A DNA stretch of 64,000 nucleotides from Nocardia amamiensis. Its GTDB lineage: Bacteria; Actinomycetota; Actinomycetes; Mycobacteriales; Mycobacteriaceae. The translations under genes and the position numbers were made by a program. The stretch's first letter is position 1. The number at the start of each line of letters is the position of its first letter. Of this stretch, positions 33,806-41,956 are shown in pieces. The DNA lies in contig NZ_JADLQX010000036.1 of NCBI RefSeq assembly GCF_015477605.1, positions 1 through 64,000 on the forward strand, written 5' to 3'. Below the pieces are notes generated by a model. That model was given only the letters and a program-made list of their open reading frames with translations, had not been told where the DNA came from and ran no database searches.

Positions 33806-35269
33806 ATGAGTCCATCTGACGAGGGGGTGTTACTGGTCGACTGGGAGAATCTGACCGGGGCGATAATCGGCAGGGGAAAGCTCGTCGAACGGACGCAGGT
33901 CGATGACCTGTGGAAATTCGCCAGTCGTCGATGCGGCGACCAACTTCACCATGCGCATATGGCGGCCGCCAGATTCGACCCGACCATCATCCTCGCCATG
34001 CGCGAGAGCATGATCAAGGCCGAACAGGTACGCAGTACCAAGGAGCAGGCGGACATCCTGCTCACCGTGCTCGCCATGGACTACCTGCACGCAGGGATCG
34101 GTCACTTCTTCCTGGTCACGGGCGATCAGGACTTCATTCCGCTGATCTCCCGGATTCGTGGGGCTGGTCGTAAAGTCACCGTGATCTATGGCGACAGGGC
34201 CAGGCTCAGCCGCGAGCTGCAGCGGGTATTGACCGGTCCTGGGCTCGACTCGGTGGATATCGCCGAGGTGACGAAGCTCCGCGAACGTAAGGCCGACACC
34301 GGATGCCGATCCATGCTCGGCCTGCTCGAGCTGCAGCGCCGCGGTTACATCTTGGGGGGCAAGGAAAAAGGGGAACGCACCGCTGTGCTGAACGAGTGGG
34401 GGATACTGGAGAACGTCGATGAAACGCAGTACTGGTCACTGATCAGCACGGCTACCGAGAAGGTCACCCGACCCGACGCGGCATTTCCCGACAACGGCAA
34501 GTGGAGCCCGAGATCTGCTGTCCGTACCTACCTGAAGCTCGGCTCGGAAGACCTGGCCGATATCACTGCCGTCGACCAGGCGATCAGGTGGATTTCCTCC
34601 AGTACTCGAGGCTTGACGATGTCGGGGCTGCGAGTCGGGCCCTTTCGCACCGACGACGGTAGTTTGCTGGAGCGTGCCCTGGACGCGCTGCTGGCGATAC
34701 GCCTGATCCGAAAGGCGGCCGACGGGACGCTTTCGCTCGTCGGCCCTCCACTACAGCTCGGCTATCTCGAGCAGCTTTGGCGCGTCTTCGCCGGCGTGAC
34801 CGCCGAGTGCTACCGAAGGAGCAGCGCGACAATCCCTTTCAACCAATTGGAGCCATTGCTGGCACGCAAAGGCGTTGGCCAAGGGAAAGATCAGCGTGCC
34901 GCGAGCCGGATAAAGGAGGCGGTGAACTACGCCAAAGCCGCCGGAGTGGTCGATGTTGTCGCAGTCGACGGCCGCCGCCACGTGCTGGCACCGCATTCTC
35001 CGCTGTCCCAGTCATTCGAGCAGGCATACCACGCGTTCTACGCCGCATACCACGACCGGTTGGGCGAACAGCTCAGCGAGGACGAGGTCATAGCTCTCAT
35101 GGAGGCGCAGGACGAGACGAGAGCTGTACCTTACTTCGGTTACGAGCTGCGGGACCGGCAGCGCTTCCTGCGTGTCCTCGCGCAGTCGCAGCTCTTGACA
35201 TGGCGGGACAAGCAGATCGTCGTCACCCGGTCCGGCTGGGGCGATGCCGGCCTGGCCCTCTACCGATGA
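33806..35269 (+). CDS. NYN-domain (PIN-like) nuclease with helix-turn-helix-like C-terminal regions
   Basis: Residues 1-150 form a NYN/LabA-type PIN-like domain. The family's acidic metal site is seen as D12 in VLLVDWEN (N15 also conserved), D83 in KEQADILLTVLAMD, and D107/D109 in FFLVTGDQDF. A typical strand follows, GRKVTVIYGD. NYN proteins are generally Mg2+-dependent ribonucleases. The remaining 330 residues look like several winged-helix units (around 160-215, 340-405 and 405-485), one of which (ATIPFNQLEPLL then ASRIKEAVNYAKAAGVV) recalls OST-HTH/LOTUS RNA-binding domains. The gene starts 21 nt after the 350-residue gene and overlaps the next by 4 nt. It is the likely effector of the system. 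Confidence 0.85.
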   Translation: MSPSDEGVLLVDWENLTGAIIGRGKLVERTQVDDLWKFASRRCGDQLHHAHMAAARFDPTIILAMRESMIKAEQVRSTKEQADILLTVLAMDYLHAGIGHFFLVTGDQDFIPLISRIRGAGRKVTVIYGDRARLSRELQRVLTGPGLDSVDIAEVTKLRERKADTGCRSMLGLLELQRRGYILGGKEKGERTAVLNEWGILENVDETQYWSLISTATEKVTRPDAAFPDNGKWSPRSAVRTYLKLGSEDLADITAVDQAIRWISSSTRGLTMSGLRVGPFRTDDGSLLERALDALLAIRLIRKAADGTLSLVGPPLQLGYLEQLWRVFAGVTAECYRRSSATIPFNQLEPLLARKGVGQGKDQRAASRIKEAVNYAKAAGVVDVVAVDGRRHVLAPHSPLSQSFEQAYHAFYAAYHDRLGEQLSEDEVIALMEAQDETRAVPYFGYELRDRQRFLRVLAQSQLLTWRDKQIVVTRSGWGDAGLALYR

Positions 35270-36069
35270 GCGGACGACTGCCGAGGCGTTCCCGTTCCCG
35301 CGGGCCACGCCTCGGCCTGATCGCGATCGCGGTGATGACTGCCATCGGCGCCGCTCTGTGGTTCGCGCTGCGCGGACCGGACGCCCGGGCGGGAGCGATC
35401 GCCGGAGCGCTGTCGGCGCTCGCCTCGACCACCGCGGCACTGACCGCGTTGCACCTTTCCCGCGCGGCGCTGAGTAGGACGGACCAACAGCTCGCGCACG
35501 CGCGACTCGTGACGATGCTCAGCCGTCATCCGTTGTTGCTTCCGGTACACCAGTCGGTGTCGTTCCCGGATTCGGCAGGGAATCTCGCCGCCCATCCGCC
35601 GACCACGGATCGGTTCAAGCTGAGCCCGCCGCGCCCGGGATCCTACGCATTCGTCGCGGACACCAATGACACGTTCCTGGTCCCGATCGAGAACCTGGGT
35701 GAGGGACCTGCGCTCCAAGTGCGAGGGACGCTGTGGCACCACAGTGGCAGGCACGGTCCGCTGGCGGGGCCCACGATGGTCGGCTCGGGCCGGGTGGCTG
35801 TCTTCATCGCCCGGGTGAGCGCCGAGACACTCGAACTGCCGCCGAAGTTTCGCGAAGCCATCCGGTCTGCCGGTTCGCCGAAGACGTGTGACCTATTCTG
35901 GCTGGAGACGTCCTATGCTGACGTGTTCGCCAACTCCCTTGGCGGAGAGGCGCTTTTCGACTCCAGGGGCGTCGGCGGATGGCAGGCCGCAAGTGGGGAG
36001 GGCCCCGTTGACAAACTTGGGTTCGCCCGTATCCTAGGTTCCAGGGGAGCGGTGGATGGTCAGATGTGA
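35266..36069 (+). CDS. Two-TM hypothetical protein of the NTPase/NYN operon
   Basis: The last operon gene, 267 residues, translationally coupled (ATGA) to the NYN gene. An Arg-rich N-terminus precedes two membrane helices (about residues 15-33 and 42-65), then a charged amphipathic helix (SRTDQQLAHARLVTML) and a cytoplasmic or extracellular beta-rich domain. No family recognised. A membrane partner of an NTPase/nuclease module could sense envelope damage or anchor the complex. A strong hairpin lies 39 nt after the stop. Confidence 0.7.
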   Translation: MSGRLPRRSRSRGPRLGLIAIAVMTAIGAALWFALRGPDARAGAIAGALSALASTTAALTALHLSRAALSRTDQQLAHARLVTMLSRHPLLLPVHQSVSFPDSAGNLAAHPPTTDRFKLSPPRPGSYAFVADTNDTFLVPIENLGEGPALQVRGTLWHHSGRHGPLAGPTMVGSGRVAVFIARVSAETLELPPKFREAIRSAGSPKTCDLFWLETSYADVFANSLGGEALFDSRGVGGWQAASGEGPVDKLGFARILGSRGAVDGQM

Positions 36070-36108
36070 GCATCAGTAGCAACTGATCCGAACCAGCTCG
36101 ATACCCGG

Positions 36109-36129
36109 CCCCGGCCGATTCGGCCGGGG
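36109..36129 (+). terminator. Terminator of the NTPase/NYN operon
   Basis: CCCCGGCCG-ATT-CGGCCGGGG is a perfect 9-bp stem with a 3-nt loop, followed by CTTTCGC. It starts 39 nt after the last stop. It closes the four-gene transcription unit. Confidence 0.75.
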
Positions 36130-36165
36130 CTTTCGCATGCTTTGGCAATCGGGCACAGGTTCAAG

Positions 36166-36210
36166 TCTCCCCCACCGATCCTGACGCTCATCATCATGCC
36201 TGGTCAAAGG
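36166..36210 (+). repeat. 45-nt direct repeat, copy 1
   Basis: This segment matches 40372-40416 without gaps at 38 of 45 positions in the same orientation. Shared blocks include TCTCCCC, CCGATCC, GACGCTC and GCCTGGTCAA. It lies in a 305-nt gap (36070-36374) that otherwise holds the operon terminator and no gene. The sequence just before it (CAGGTTCAAGTCTCCC) resembles a tRNA T-arm but does not form a good T-stem. The two copies bracket a 4.2-kb accessory segment. Confidence 0.6.
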
Positions 36211-36374
36211 CGCGTTTTGTCGAAGCCTGGCGCTGAATGAATTCCAACGCCGACGAAGTGACCGTTTCGGCGACTGCCTCATCGATGCTGGCGAACTGGC
36301 CGACGATGAGGCGGTCGAGCGATACATGTTGCCGCCGCTGCCTTCATTGCGGCGATCCGGTGGTCTGCCAATGA

Positions 36375-36773
36375 TCATCGCACGTCGGCTGGGGCGAACT
36401 CCCTAGTGGGGCGTCGGGTTCCGACCAGCAGGAGGACGCTCGCGAGCAGGAAGATCGGCCAGGGCGTGAAAGTGAGGATCACCGCGTCGACCACGGTCCA
36501 GATCATCAGTGTCCACGCGATGAACGGCGGTGGCGTGATGCCGCGGCGGTCCAGCCACAGCACGGTCAGGCCGACCAAGATGAGTGGTATGCCGAAGCTT
36601 TCCAGCGACAGCCAGAGCGCGCTGTTCGCCGGGCTCATCGCGGCGAGGTCCTCGCTGCGCAAAGCCCCGCTGAACCACGCGTCGGCGTGATGCCAGGCGC
36701 CTTCCACCGTCAGGGCGCCGATCGTGTGCGCGGCTCCGCAGAACACGATGAGCCCACCAGCCCATTTGATCAT
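36375..36773 (-). CDS. Small four-helix membrane protein (DUF6463-like)
   Basis: A 132-residue membrane protein with four predicted helices: residues 4-22, about 50-70, 80-98 and 100-118. The sequence begins MIKWAGGLIVFCGAAHTIGAL, cut here to MIKWAGGLIVFCGAAHTI; the His in the first helix and the LGAL-like pattern recall small actinobacterial integral membrane proteins of the DUF6463 type. The upstream region contains two TetR-like operators and a broken TetR gene, which probably once controlled this gene. Confidence 0.65.
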   Translation of the reverse strand: MIKWAGGLIVFCGAAHTIGALTVEGAWHHADAWFSGALRSEDLAAMSPANSALWLSLESFGIPLILVGLTVLWLDRRGITPPPFIAWTLMIWTVVDAVILTFTPWPIFLLASVLLLVGTRRPTREFAPADVR

Positions 36774-36886
36774 GTGAACTCCCCATTTCCGTTTGCGGAG
36801 CCGTGTGGCTCCATCGGGTTGTCTCCGCGACCGTGCTCGCGCGACACGGGATCCCTCGCCGCGTAGATCGCCGCCTCGGGCTCTTA

Positions 36887-36938
36887 TATACGGTGGCGTA
36901 TAGCAATGAGGCTAGCGCTGATATACGGTGCCGTATAT
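36887..36938. promoter_or_regulatory. Two TetR-type operators beside a broken TetR gene
   Basis: TATACG-GTGG-CGTATA (36887-36902) and ATATACGG-TG-CCGTATAT (36921-36938, perfect 8+8) are two copies of one operator about 35 bp apart. They lie in the divergent gap between the small membrane protein gene (-) and the TetR remnant (+). Apart from these and the remnant, the 471-nt gap 36774-37244 holds no other gene. Confidence 0.7.
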
Positions 36939-36972
36939 ATGGATAGGGCGTGAGAGGAGCCACAACGTCGGC

Positions 36973-37165
36973 GTGGCCCGCACTCCATGTCAGGCATAGA
37001 GCGAGCAGGGACTGCAACACTGACCGCTAGCGGCGTGGAGGAGGTCCGCATCGAGGTTCTGGCCGAGGCGCTCGGCGTGACCAAGGGCGATTCTGCGGTC
37101 ACTTCGCCGATCGCAATGCACTGCTGGAAGCGATGCTGGTGACGAAGTCCAACCGTGGAACGTGA
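36973..37165 (+). pseudogene. Truncated, frameshifted TetR regulator
   Basis: A GTG at 36973 opens Val-Ala-Arg-Thr-Pro, a usual TetR beginning, but soon meets a stop. In another frame GVEEVRIEVLAEALGVTKG gives the first part of a TetR helix-turn-helix. A one-base loss at about 37085 then moves FCGHFADRNALLEAML into a third frame. Nothing of the ligand domain remains after TGA 37163-37165. The operators next door are intact, so the target gene may now be unrepressed or controlled by a homologue. Confidence 0.7.
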
Positions 37166-37244
37166 TGCAGGTCATTGCCCCGGATGGCGTGGTTGGGCAT
37201 TGTCGTCAATTCGTTTTTAGAAAGAACCTGGTGGAGATCCCCGA

Positions 37245-37475
37245 ATGGCCGACCACAATTTTGCTTACGACCTCACACTGGACGAGGCACGACGGCGCAG
37301 CGCCGTCCTCGCGGCGCTCGGTGACGACTGGGATCCGGTCGCGGTGCTCGCCGAGGAAGATCTCGCGTACGACATGCTGTACTCGAATCTCGACGATGAG
37401 CAGCAGCGAATCTACGAGGAACTCGTCCGGGCCGGGATCCTGCCGGATCGGGCGACGCGCTATATCGCCGACTGA
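37245..37475 (+). CDS. Small protein (DUF6400-like)
   Basis: A 76-residue acidic helical protein. The segments FAYDLTLDEARRRSAVLAAL, GDDWDPVAVLAEED and LYSNLDDEQQRIYEELV match the pattern of a small actinobacterial family, DUF6400, as far as I recall it. GGTGGAG lies 9 nt upstream of the ATG. No function is known. It is followed after 96 nt by the pentapeptide-repeat gene on the same strand. Confidence 0.7.
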   Translation: MADHNFAYDLTLDEARRRSAVLAALGDDWDPVAVLAEEDLAYDMLYSNLDDEQQRIYEELVRAGILPDRATRYIAD

Positions 37476-37571
37476 TCGCACCGCCGAGACGAACCGCGAC
37501 TGGTGCTCGGCAGTAGGGCCGTCGCCATGCAATCGGGTGTGGGAATGCCTGCGCGCGACCAGAATTGAGCG

Positions 37572-39257
37572 ATGTTCAGGTGGTTGAGTGCCGTCGGTGC
37601 ACGAGCGCGTAGAGCGGTGGGGGCGGCGGTAGGCAAGGGCAACCGGGCCGCGTGGGGCCGGAGAGTCAGCCGTACTCCGCTGTTCCCGGCCGTGTTCGGC
37701 GCGCTCGTCACCGGACTGGGTATCGCCTTCGTCGCCTATGCGTTCCTACGGTGGATCACGCCGGTGGATTCGTCGAGAGAAGCCGCGGAGATCGACGTCA
37801 CCCGGCTCGCGTTGACAGTGGTCGCCGGGGTGGGTGGTGTCGTCGCGCTGGTGATCGCCTACCGGCGGCAACGCGACCTGGAACAGAGCAGATTCGTCGA
37901 ACGTTTCGGCGCGGCCGCCGCGCAACTCGGGGCGACCGATGTCGCGGTCCGCATCGCCGGTGTGTACGCGATGGCCGGTGTCGCCGACGAGTCCGACGGC
38001 CAACGCCGGCAGCAGTGCATCGACGTCCTGTGCGGGTATCTGCGTCTGCCCTACACTCCCGATCTCGGCGGCAATCATCAAACCAAACGCGTGCAGAAAC
38101 GCCCCATCGGCGCCGACGACGGTGAGGACGAGAACCATTTCGAATACCGGCAAAACGACCGGGAGGTCCGAGCCACCATCGTCCGTGTCATCGCCGACCA
38201 CCTCCGTGCCGACGCCGAATACAATTGGTCGGCAAGTAACTTCGACTTCCGCACCGCCCACCTCGAAAACGCCGACTTCAGTTCCAGCACCTTCGCTGGT
38301 GTGGCTCGTTTCGGCGGGGCCACGTTCACGGGCGCCACCACATTCAACTTCGTCACCTTCGACGGTAACGCCGACTTCCACTCGGCCACCTTCAGCGGCG
38401 CGACCGAATTCCGGCTGGCTTCCTTCAGCGACGAGGCCGACTTCCGGGAGGCCACGTTCACCGGTGCGGCCTCGTTCGCTAAGGCCCGCTTCGCCCGCGT
38501 CGTCAGTTTCGATCAGTGCGTGTTCGCGAGCACCGCGATGTTCGACGGGGCCTGTTTCACCAGCATCGTCCGGTTCCGCAGGGCCACGTTCACAGGCGTC
38601 GCCAGATTCAGGGCCGCGTTCCAGGGTGTCGCCTGGTTCAGCGGCGCCACTTTCAAAGCTTCTGCGGCCTTCGCCGAGGCCACCTTCCACAACGCTGCCC
38701 GATTCAACGAAATCACTATCGCCGGTAGAGCGGATTTCACCGAGGTCACCTTCACCGGTGCCGCCTTCTTCACCGATGCCATCATCACCGGAGTCGCCTC
38801 CTTCCGCCCGGCCGCCTTCGGCGCGGACGCCACGTTCAGGGGGGCCACGTTCCACAATGTCGCCGACTTCAGCACGGCGACCGTCACCGGCGATGCCGAC
38901 TTCACCGAAACAACCTTCGGCGGCGACGCCGGATTCAGTGAGGCAACCTTCATTGGAGACACCGCGTTCCACGGGGCCGAGTTCGGCAAGGAAACCAGGT
39001 TCCGCGGTTGCCGTTTCGGTGGCGCCGCCGAATTCCACAGTGCCACCTTCGGCACCGGTGCCGTGTTCGAGGATGTGGGGTTCGGCTCTCGTGCCGACTT
39101 CACCGGCGTCGATTTCGGCACCGCCACTGTGGTGTTCAACAACCCGCGCCGATGGGGTCCACCACCACCGGTGTTCGATTGGACTGACGACGGCACCGGC
39201 AAGCCTCCGAACGTGGAACCAGCGGTCTGGCCGCCAGCGGTGGCGGGTGGGTCGTAA
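37572..39257 (+). CDS. Membrane-anchored pentapeptide-repeat protein
   Basis: The 561-residue protein has a basic N-terminus, two membrane helices (residues about 40-62 and 78-98) and a helical linker that contains RFVERFGAAAAQLG and VAVRIAGVYAMAGVADES, a head region common in actinobacterial pentapeptide proteins. From residue 220 to 520 runs a long series of about 60 pentapeptides of the type A-x-F-x-x or A-D-F-x-x. These form a right-handed quadrilateral beta helix. A proline-rich tail ends it. The repeat is probably cytoplasmic. Known relatives include MfpA/Qnr gyrase protectors, but membrane-anchored forms have no assigned role. Confidence 0.85.
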   Translation: MFRWLSAVGARARRAVGAAVGKGNRAAWGRRVSRTPLFPAVFGALVTGLGIAFVAYAFLRWITPVDSSREAAEIDVTRLALTVVAGVGGVVALVIAYRRQRDLEQSRFVERFGAAAAQLGATDVAVRIAGVYAMAGVADESDGQRRQQCIDVLCGYLRLPYTPDLGGNHQTKRVQKRPIGADDGEDENHFEYRQNDREVRATIVRVIADHLRADAEYNWSASNFDFRTAHLENADFSSSTFAGVARFGGATFTGATTFNFVTFDGNADFHSATFSGATEFRLASFSDEADFREATFTGAASFAKARFARVVSFDQCVFASTAMFDGACFTSIVRFRRATFTGVARFRAAFQGVAWFSGATFKASAAFAEATFHNAARFNEITIAGRADFTEVTFTGAAFFTDAIITGVASFRPAAFGADATFRGATFHNVADFSTATVTGDADFTETTFGGDAGFSEATFIGDTAFHGAEFGKETRFRGCRFGGAAEFHSATFGTGAVFEDVGFGSRADFTGVDFGTATVVFNNPRRWGPPPPVFDWTDDGTGKPPNVEPAVWPPAVAGGS

Positions 39258-39388
39258 AGTTTTGAGCCGCTGGCGGATTACAAATCCCCGCCCCGGCTGG
39301 CCCGAAGCGGCGTGGCGATAGCACGGTTCGCTGCGATTGACGCGCGGTTGGGCAGGGATGTTGCGGTGGTTCGTCATGGTTTGGCAGC

Positions 39389-40354
39389 ATGGTTGCCGAT
39401 ATGCCGCTGGTTTCCGATGTCGCTCGTGACAGTCTCGAGGGCTTGTCCGTCGGTGATGCGCTGGGTGCTCAGTTCTTCGTGCCGGGCCGTTCGCTACCCG
39501 ATCTGCTCGCCGGCCGAGCGCCGGCGGCTCCGTGGGAATGGACCGATGACACGGAAATGGCCTGCTCTGTGTACGCACAGATCCGCGGCTACGGCCAGAT
39601 CGATCGCGACGGGCTGGCGGCAGCCTTCGCCGACCGTTGCGAGCCCTACCGCGGCTACAGTGGCGGCACCGTCGCTGTGCTGCACGAGATTCGCGACGGA
39701 CGGCCTTGGGCCGACGCGGCGGGCGCCTTGTTCGACGGGCGCGGCTCCTGGGGCAACGGTGCTGCGATGCGGGTCGCTCCACTCGGAGCGTATTTCGCCG
39801 GAAACCTGGACCGTGCGGCGTCCCAAGCCGCATTGTCGGCTGAGGTGACGCATCGGCATCCGGAAGCGATTGTGGCCGCCATGGCGGTTGCCGTCGCGGC
39901 GAGCCACGCCGCGGCCACCCACGGAAGACATTGCCCGCCTGAGGAACTGCTGCACGTTGTGGAGCCGTACCTGGTCGAGGGCCGGACCGCCGGCGGTGTC
40001 CGTCGAGCCCGGCGGTTGCTGGGCCGATCGGTGGCCGAAGCGGCATACGAACTCGGTAACGGCGCGCAAGTCAGCGCCCAGGACACGGTGCCGTTCACCC
40101 TCTGGGCGGCCGCGACCTTCCTCGACGACTATCCCGCCGCCGTTACCGCATGTGTCGAGGCCGGCGGCGATGCCGACACCACGGCCGCGATCGTCGGCGG
40201 GATCGTGGCAGCGCGCACAGGCATCGGCACACGAAGCGGCGTACGCGGGATACCGCCGCAGTGGTTATCGGCGCGAGAGCCACTGCCGACCTGGGCGACG
40301 GATTGCGACACCCAGCAGTACTTCGACGACAGCCACAGCTCGAACCTGCGGTAA
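39389..40354 (+). CDS. ADP-ribosylglycohydrolase family protein
   Basis: It is predicted to remove ADP-ribose from proteins, nucleic acids or small molecules using two Mg2+ ions. The 321-residue all-alpha protein shows the DraG-family motifs: VGDALGA at residues 21-27, WTDDTEM (metal ligands T52, D53, D54), and AGGDADTTAAIVGG with D261, D263 and T264. WGNGAAMRVAPLG (121-133) is the conserved substrate loop. ATG 39389 is used; ATG 39401 is also in frame. It sits in the accessory segment between the two direct repeats, close to the nuclease operon. Confidence 0.88.
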   Translation: MVADMPLVSDVARDSLEGLSVGDALGAQFFVPGRSLPDLLAGRAPAAPWEWTDDTEMACSVYAQIRGYGQIDRDGLAAAFADRCEPYRGYSGGTVAVLHEIRDGRPWADAAGALFDGRGSWGNGAAMRVAPLGAYFAGNLDRAASQAALSAEVTHRHPEAIVAAMAVAVAASHAAATHGRHCPPEELLHVVEPYLVEGRTAGGVRRARRLLGRSVAEAAYELGNGAQVSAQDTVPFTLWAAATFLDDYPAAVTACVEAGGDADTTAAIVGGIVAARTGIGTRSGVRGIPPQWLSAREPLPTWATDCDTQQYFDDSHSSNLR

Positions 40355-40371
40355 AGCCGCATACCGGGATC

Positions 40372-40416
40372 TCTCCCCAGCCGATCCCGACGCTCCTCGT
40401 CAAGCCTGGTCAAGGG
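40372..40416 (+). repeat. 45-nt direct repeat, copy 2
   Basis: Ungapped match of 38/45 to 36166-36210, same orientation. It begins 18 nt after the stop of the ADP-ribosylglycohydrolase gene. Confidence 0.6.
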
Positions 40417-40436
40417 TCTTCTTCGCGTAGTAAAGC

Positions 40437-40943
40437 TCAACGGCCGGGCTTGCGGCGGCGAAGTTCGGCGGAGTCGTGTTCGGCGGTGTATTGCTCGCGC
40501 CAGCGCTCGATGAGGGGGACCAGTTCGTCGGTCATGTAGGTGTAGAAGTCTTGCATTTCGTGGAGGCGCGTGGCGGTGGCGGTGTCTGGCGTGGCGGCGT
40601 CGATGCCTTCTTGGGCGGCGTCGCGCATGGTGGCCAGCATCGTGTTCTGTTGCGACATCAATGCTGCCCAAGCTCCTGCGCGGAAGCGGTAATGGTCGCG
40701 GCGGCTGCCGGGGGCGGGTACGCGTTCGATCAGGCCGACGGGGATGAGTTGTTTGATTGCGGTCGAGACCGCGCCGGAGCTGATCGACAGCTCTGCGCAC
40801 AGGTCCGCGGCGGTCATCGTGTCTTGTTCGGTGTAGAGCAACGCGGTCATCACGCGTGCGGTAGTGCGTTGCATCCCACCGCCGTCGGACAGCGTCAAGG
40901 CCAGCTTCTCCGCGGCGGCCCGCAATCGCTCATTGGTTCCCAC
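40437..40943 (-). CDS. GbsR/MarR-type transcriptional regulator
   Basis: The winged-helix protein has 168 residues from GTG 40943. TAADLCAELSISSGAVSTAIKQL is cut here to LCAELSISSGAVSTAIKQL, the helix-turn-helix, followed by VGLIERVPAPGSRRDHYR as the wing and a C-terminal helical dimer arm. This is the usual GbsR layout. A TTG at 40967 would add 8 residues but would lie within the operator. It is divergent from the ABC exporter genes, which it probably represses. Confidence 0.85.
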   Translation of the reverse strand: MGTNERLRAAAEKLALTLSDGGGMQRTTARVMTALLYTEQDTMTAADLCAELSISSGAVSTAIKQLIPVGLIERVPAPGSRRDHYRFRAGAWAALMSQQNTMLATMRDAAQEGIDAATPDTATATRLHEMQDFYTYMTDELVPLIERWREQYTAEHDSAELRRRKPGR

Positions 40944-40959
40944 GGGCTCAAGCTTAGCA

Positions 40960-40972
40960 AACCTCAAAGGTT
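40960..40972. promoter_or_regulatory. Operator between the GbsR-type gene and the ABC exporter
   Basis: AACCT-CAA-AGGTT is a perfect 5+5 palindrome, 17 nt from the regulator start and 42 nt from the ATPase start. The ATPase gene has no visible ribosome site, and TTAGCGTTG just before its ATG suggests a leaderless transcript. Confidence 0.55.
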
Positions 40973-41014
40973 CTGAATATTTACAAATCTCTGAAACTTC
41001 GTTAGCGTTGATGC

Positions 41015-41956
41015 ATGGTGAATGTGATCGAGTTGCAAGGGCTCACCAAGACCTACGGCGCGCGCCGCGGGCTGGTAGATCTGTCTCTGGAGGTCCGCCG
41101 AGGTGAGGTCTTCGGTTATCTCGGCCCGAACGGTGCCGGCAAGTCGACAACCATCCGGCTGCTGTTGGACCTGATCCGGCCCACGGCGGGCAGTGCTCGC
41201 GTGCTCGGTCTCGATCCTCGTCGGGACGCGATGCGGCTGCACGCGGAGATCGGTTATCTCGCAGGAGACTTCGTTGTTCCTGGACGGCAACGGGTGGGCG
41301 CGATGTTGCGGTTCCTCGCAGCGCTGCGCGGTGGGGTCGCGCCGCAGCGGATCGACGCATTGTGTGAGCGCCTGGAATTGGATCAGGACGCGCAGGTCAG
41401 CAGCCTGTCCAAGGGGAACAGGCAAAAGCTAGGCTTGGTTCAGGCGTTCATGCACATCCCGCAGCTGCTGATCCTGGACGAGCCGACCTCGGGTCTGGAT
41501 CCGCTGGGCCAGCAAATCTTTCTGGACATGGTCGCCGAGGCCTCCGACAACGGGCAGACGGTGTTCATGTCCAGCCACATCATGAGCGAAGTGGAGGCCG
41601 TCGCCGACCGGGTCGGCATCATCCGTGAGGGTCGACTGGTCGCACTGAACACTGTGTCCGGGCTACGGGCCAATGCCGTGCGCGATGTAGAGGTCACTTT
41701 CGCCGAGCCGGTGACCAGTCGCCGAGTTCGCCGCCCTGCCCGCTGTCCGGGATGTCCAGGTGGACGGCACCATCCTGCGTTGCCAGGTCACCGGAAGCCC
41801 GGACGCACTGCTGCGCAGGATCGCCACCCACCGCGTGACGGGGCTGCTGGTCACCGAACCCGCGCTCGAGGACCTGTTCCACGGCTACTACACCGGAGAA
41901 TCCGATGCTGCCTGACATCTACACCCAGACCCTGGTCGACAACCGTCGATCGCTGA
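41015..41956 (+). CDS. ABC exporter ATPase, C-terminus frameshifted
   Basis: The first 230 residues form a complete ABC ATPase: Walker A GPNGAGKST, the Q-loop region, signature LSKGNRQKLGL, Walker B LLILDEPTSGLDP and the H-loop SSHIMSEVEA. After about 41711 this frame becomes basic and senseless up to TGA 41956. The expected regulatory tail (VAEFAALPAVRDVQVDG, then TEPALEDLFHGYYTGESD) continues in the +1 frame from 41718 to TGA 41915. A one-base insertion around 41711-41718 explains this. The intact stop would overlap the permease start by 11 nt. Either a sequencing error or a recent mutation; the ATPase core may still work. Confidence 0.8.
   Translation: MVNVIELQGLTKTYGARRGLVDLSLEVRRGEVFGYLGPNGAGKSTTIRLLLDLIRPTAGSARVLGLDPRRDAMRLHAEIGYLAGDFVVPGRQRVGAMLRFLAALRGGVAPQRIDALCERLELDQDAQVSSLSKGNRQKLGLVQAFMHIPQLLILDEPTSGLDPLGQQIFLDMVAEASDNGQTVFMSSHIMSEVEAVADRVGIIREGRLVALNTVSGLRANAVRDVEVTFAEPVTSRRVRRPARCPGCPGGRHHPALPGHRKPGRTAAQDRHPPRDGAAGHRTRARGPVPRLLHRRIRCCLTSTPRPWSTTVDR

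Noticed and set aside
36150..36180. tRNA-like 3' end (GGTTCAAGTCTCCC)
   Set aside because: The T-loop-like bases are present but the 5-bp T-stem does not pair properly and no acceptor, D or anticodon arms precede it, so no tRNA gene is called.
37746..40046. A 766-codon open frame on the minus strand opposite the pentapeptide-repeat and ADP-ribosylglycohydrolase genes
   Set aside because: It is the mirror of the regular, high-GC third-position pattern of the sense genes. Its product is a low-complexity Glu/Gly/Arg sequence without family features and it has no ribosome site.
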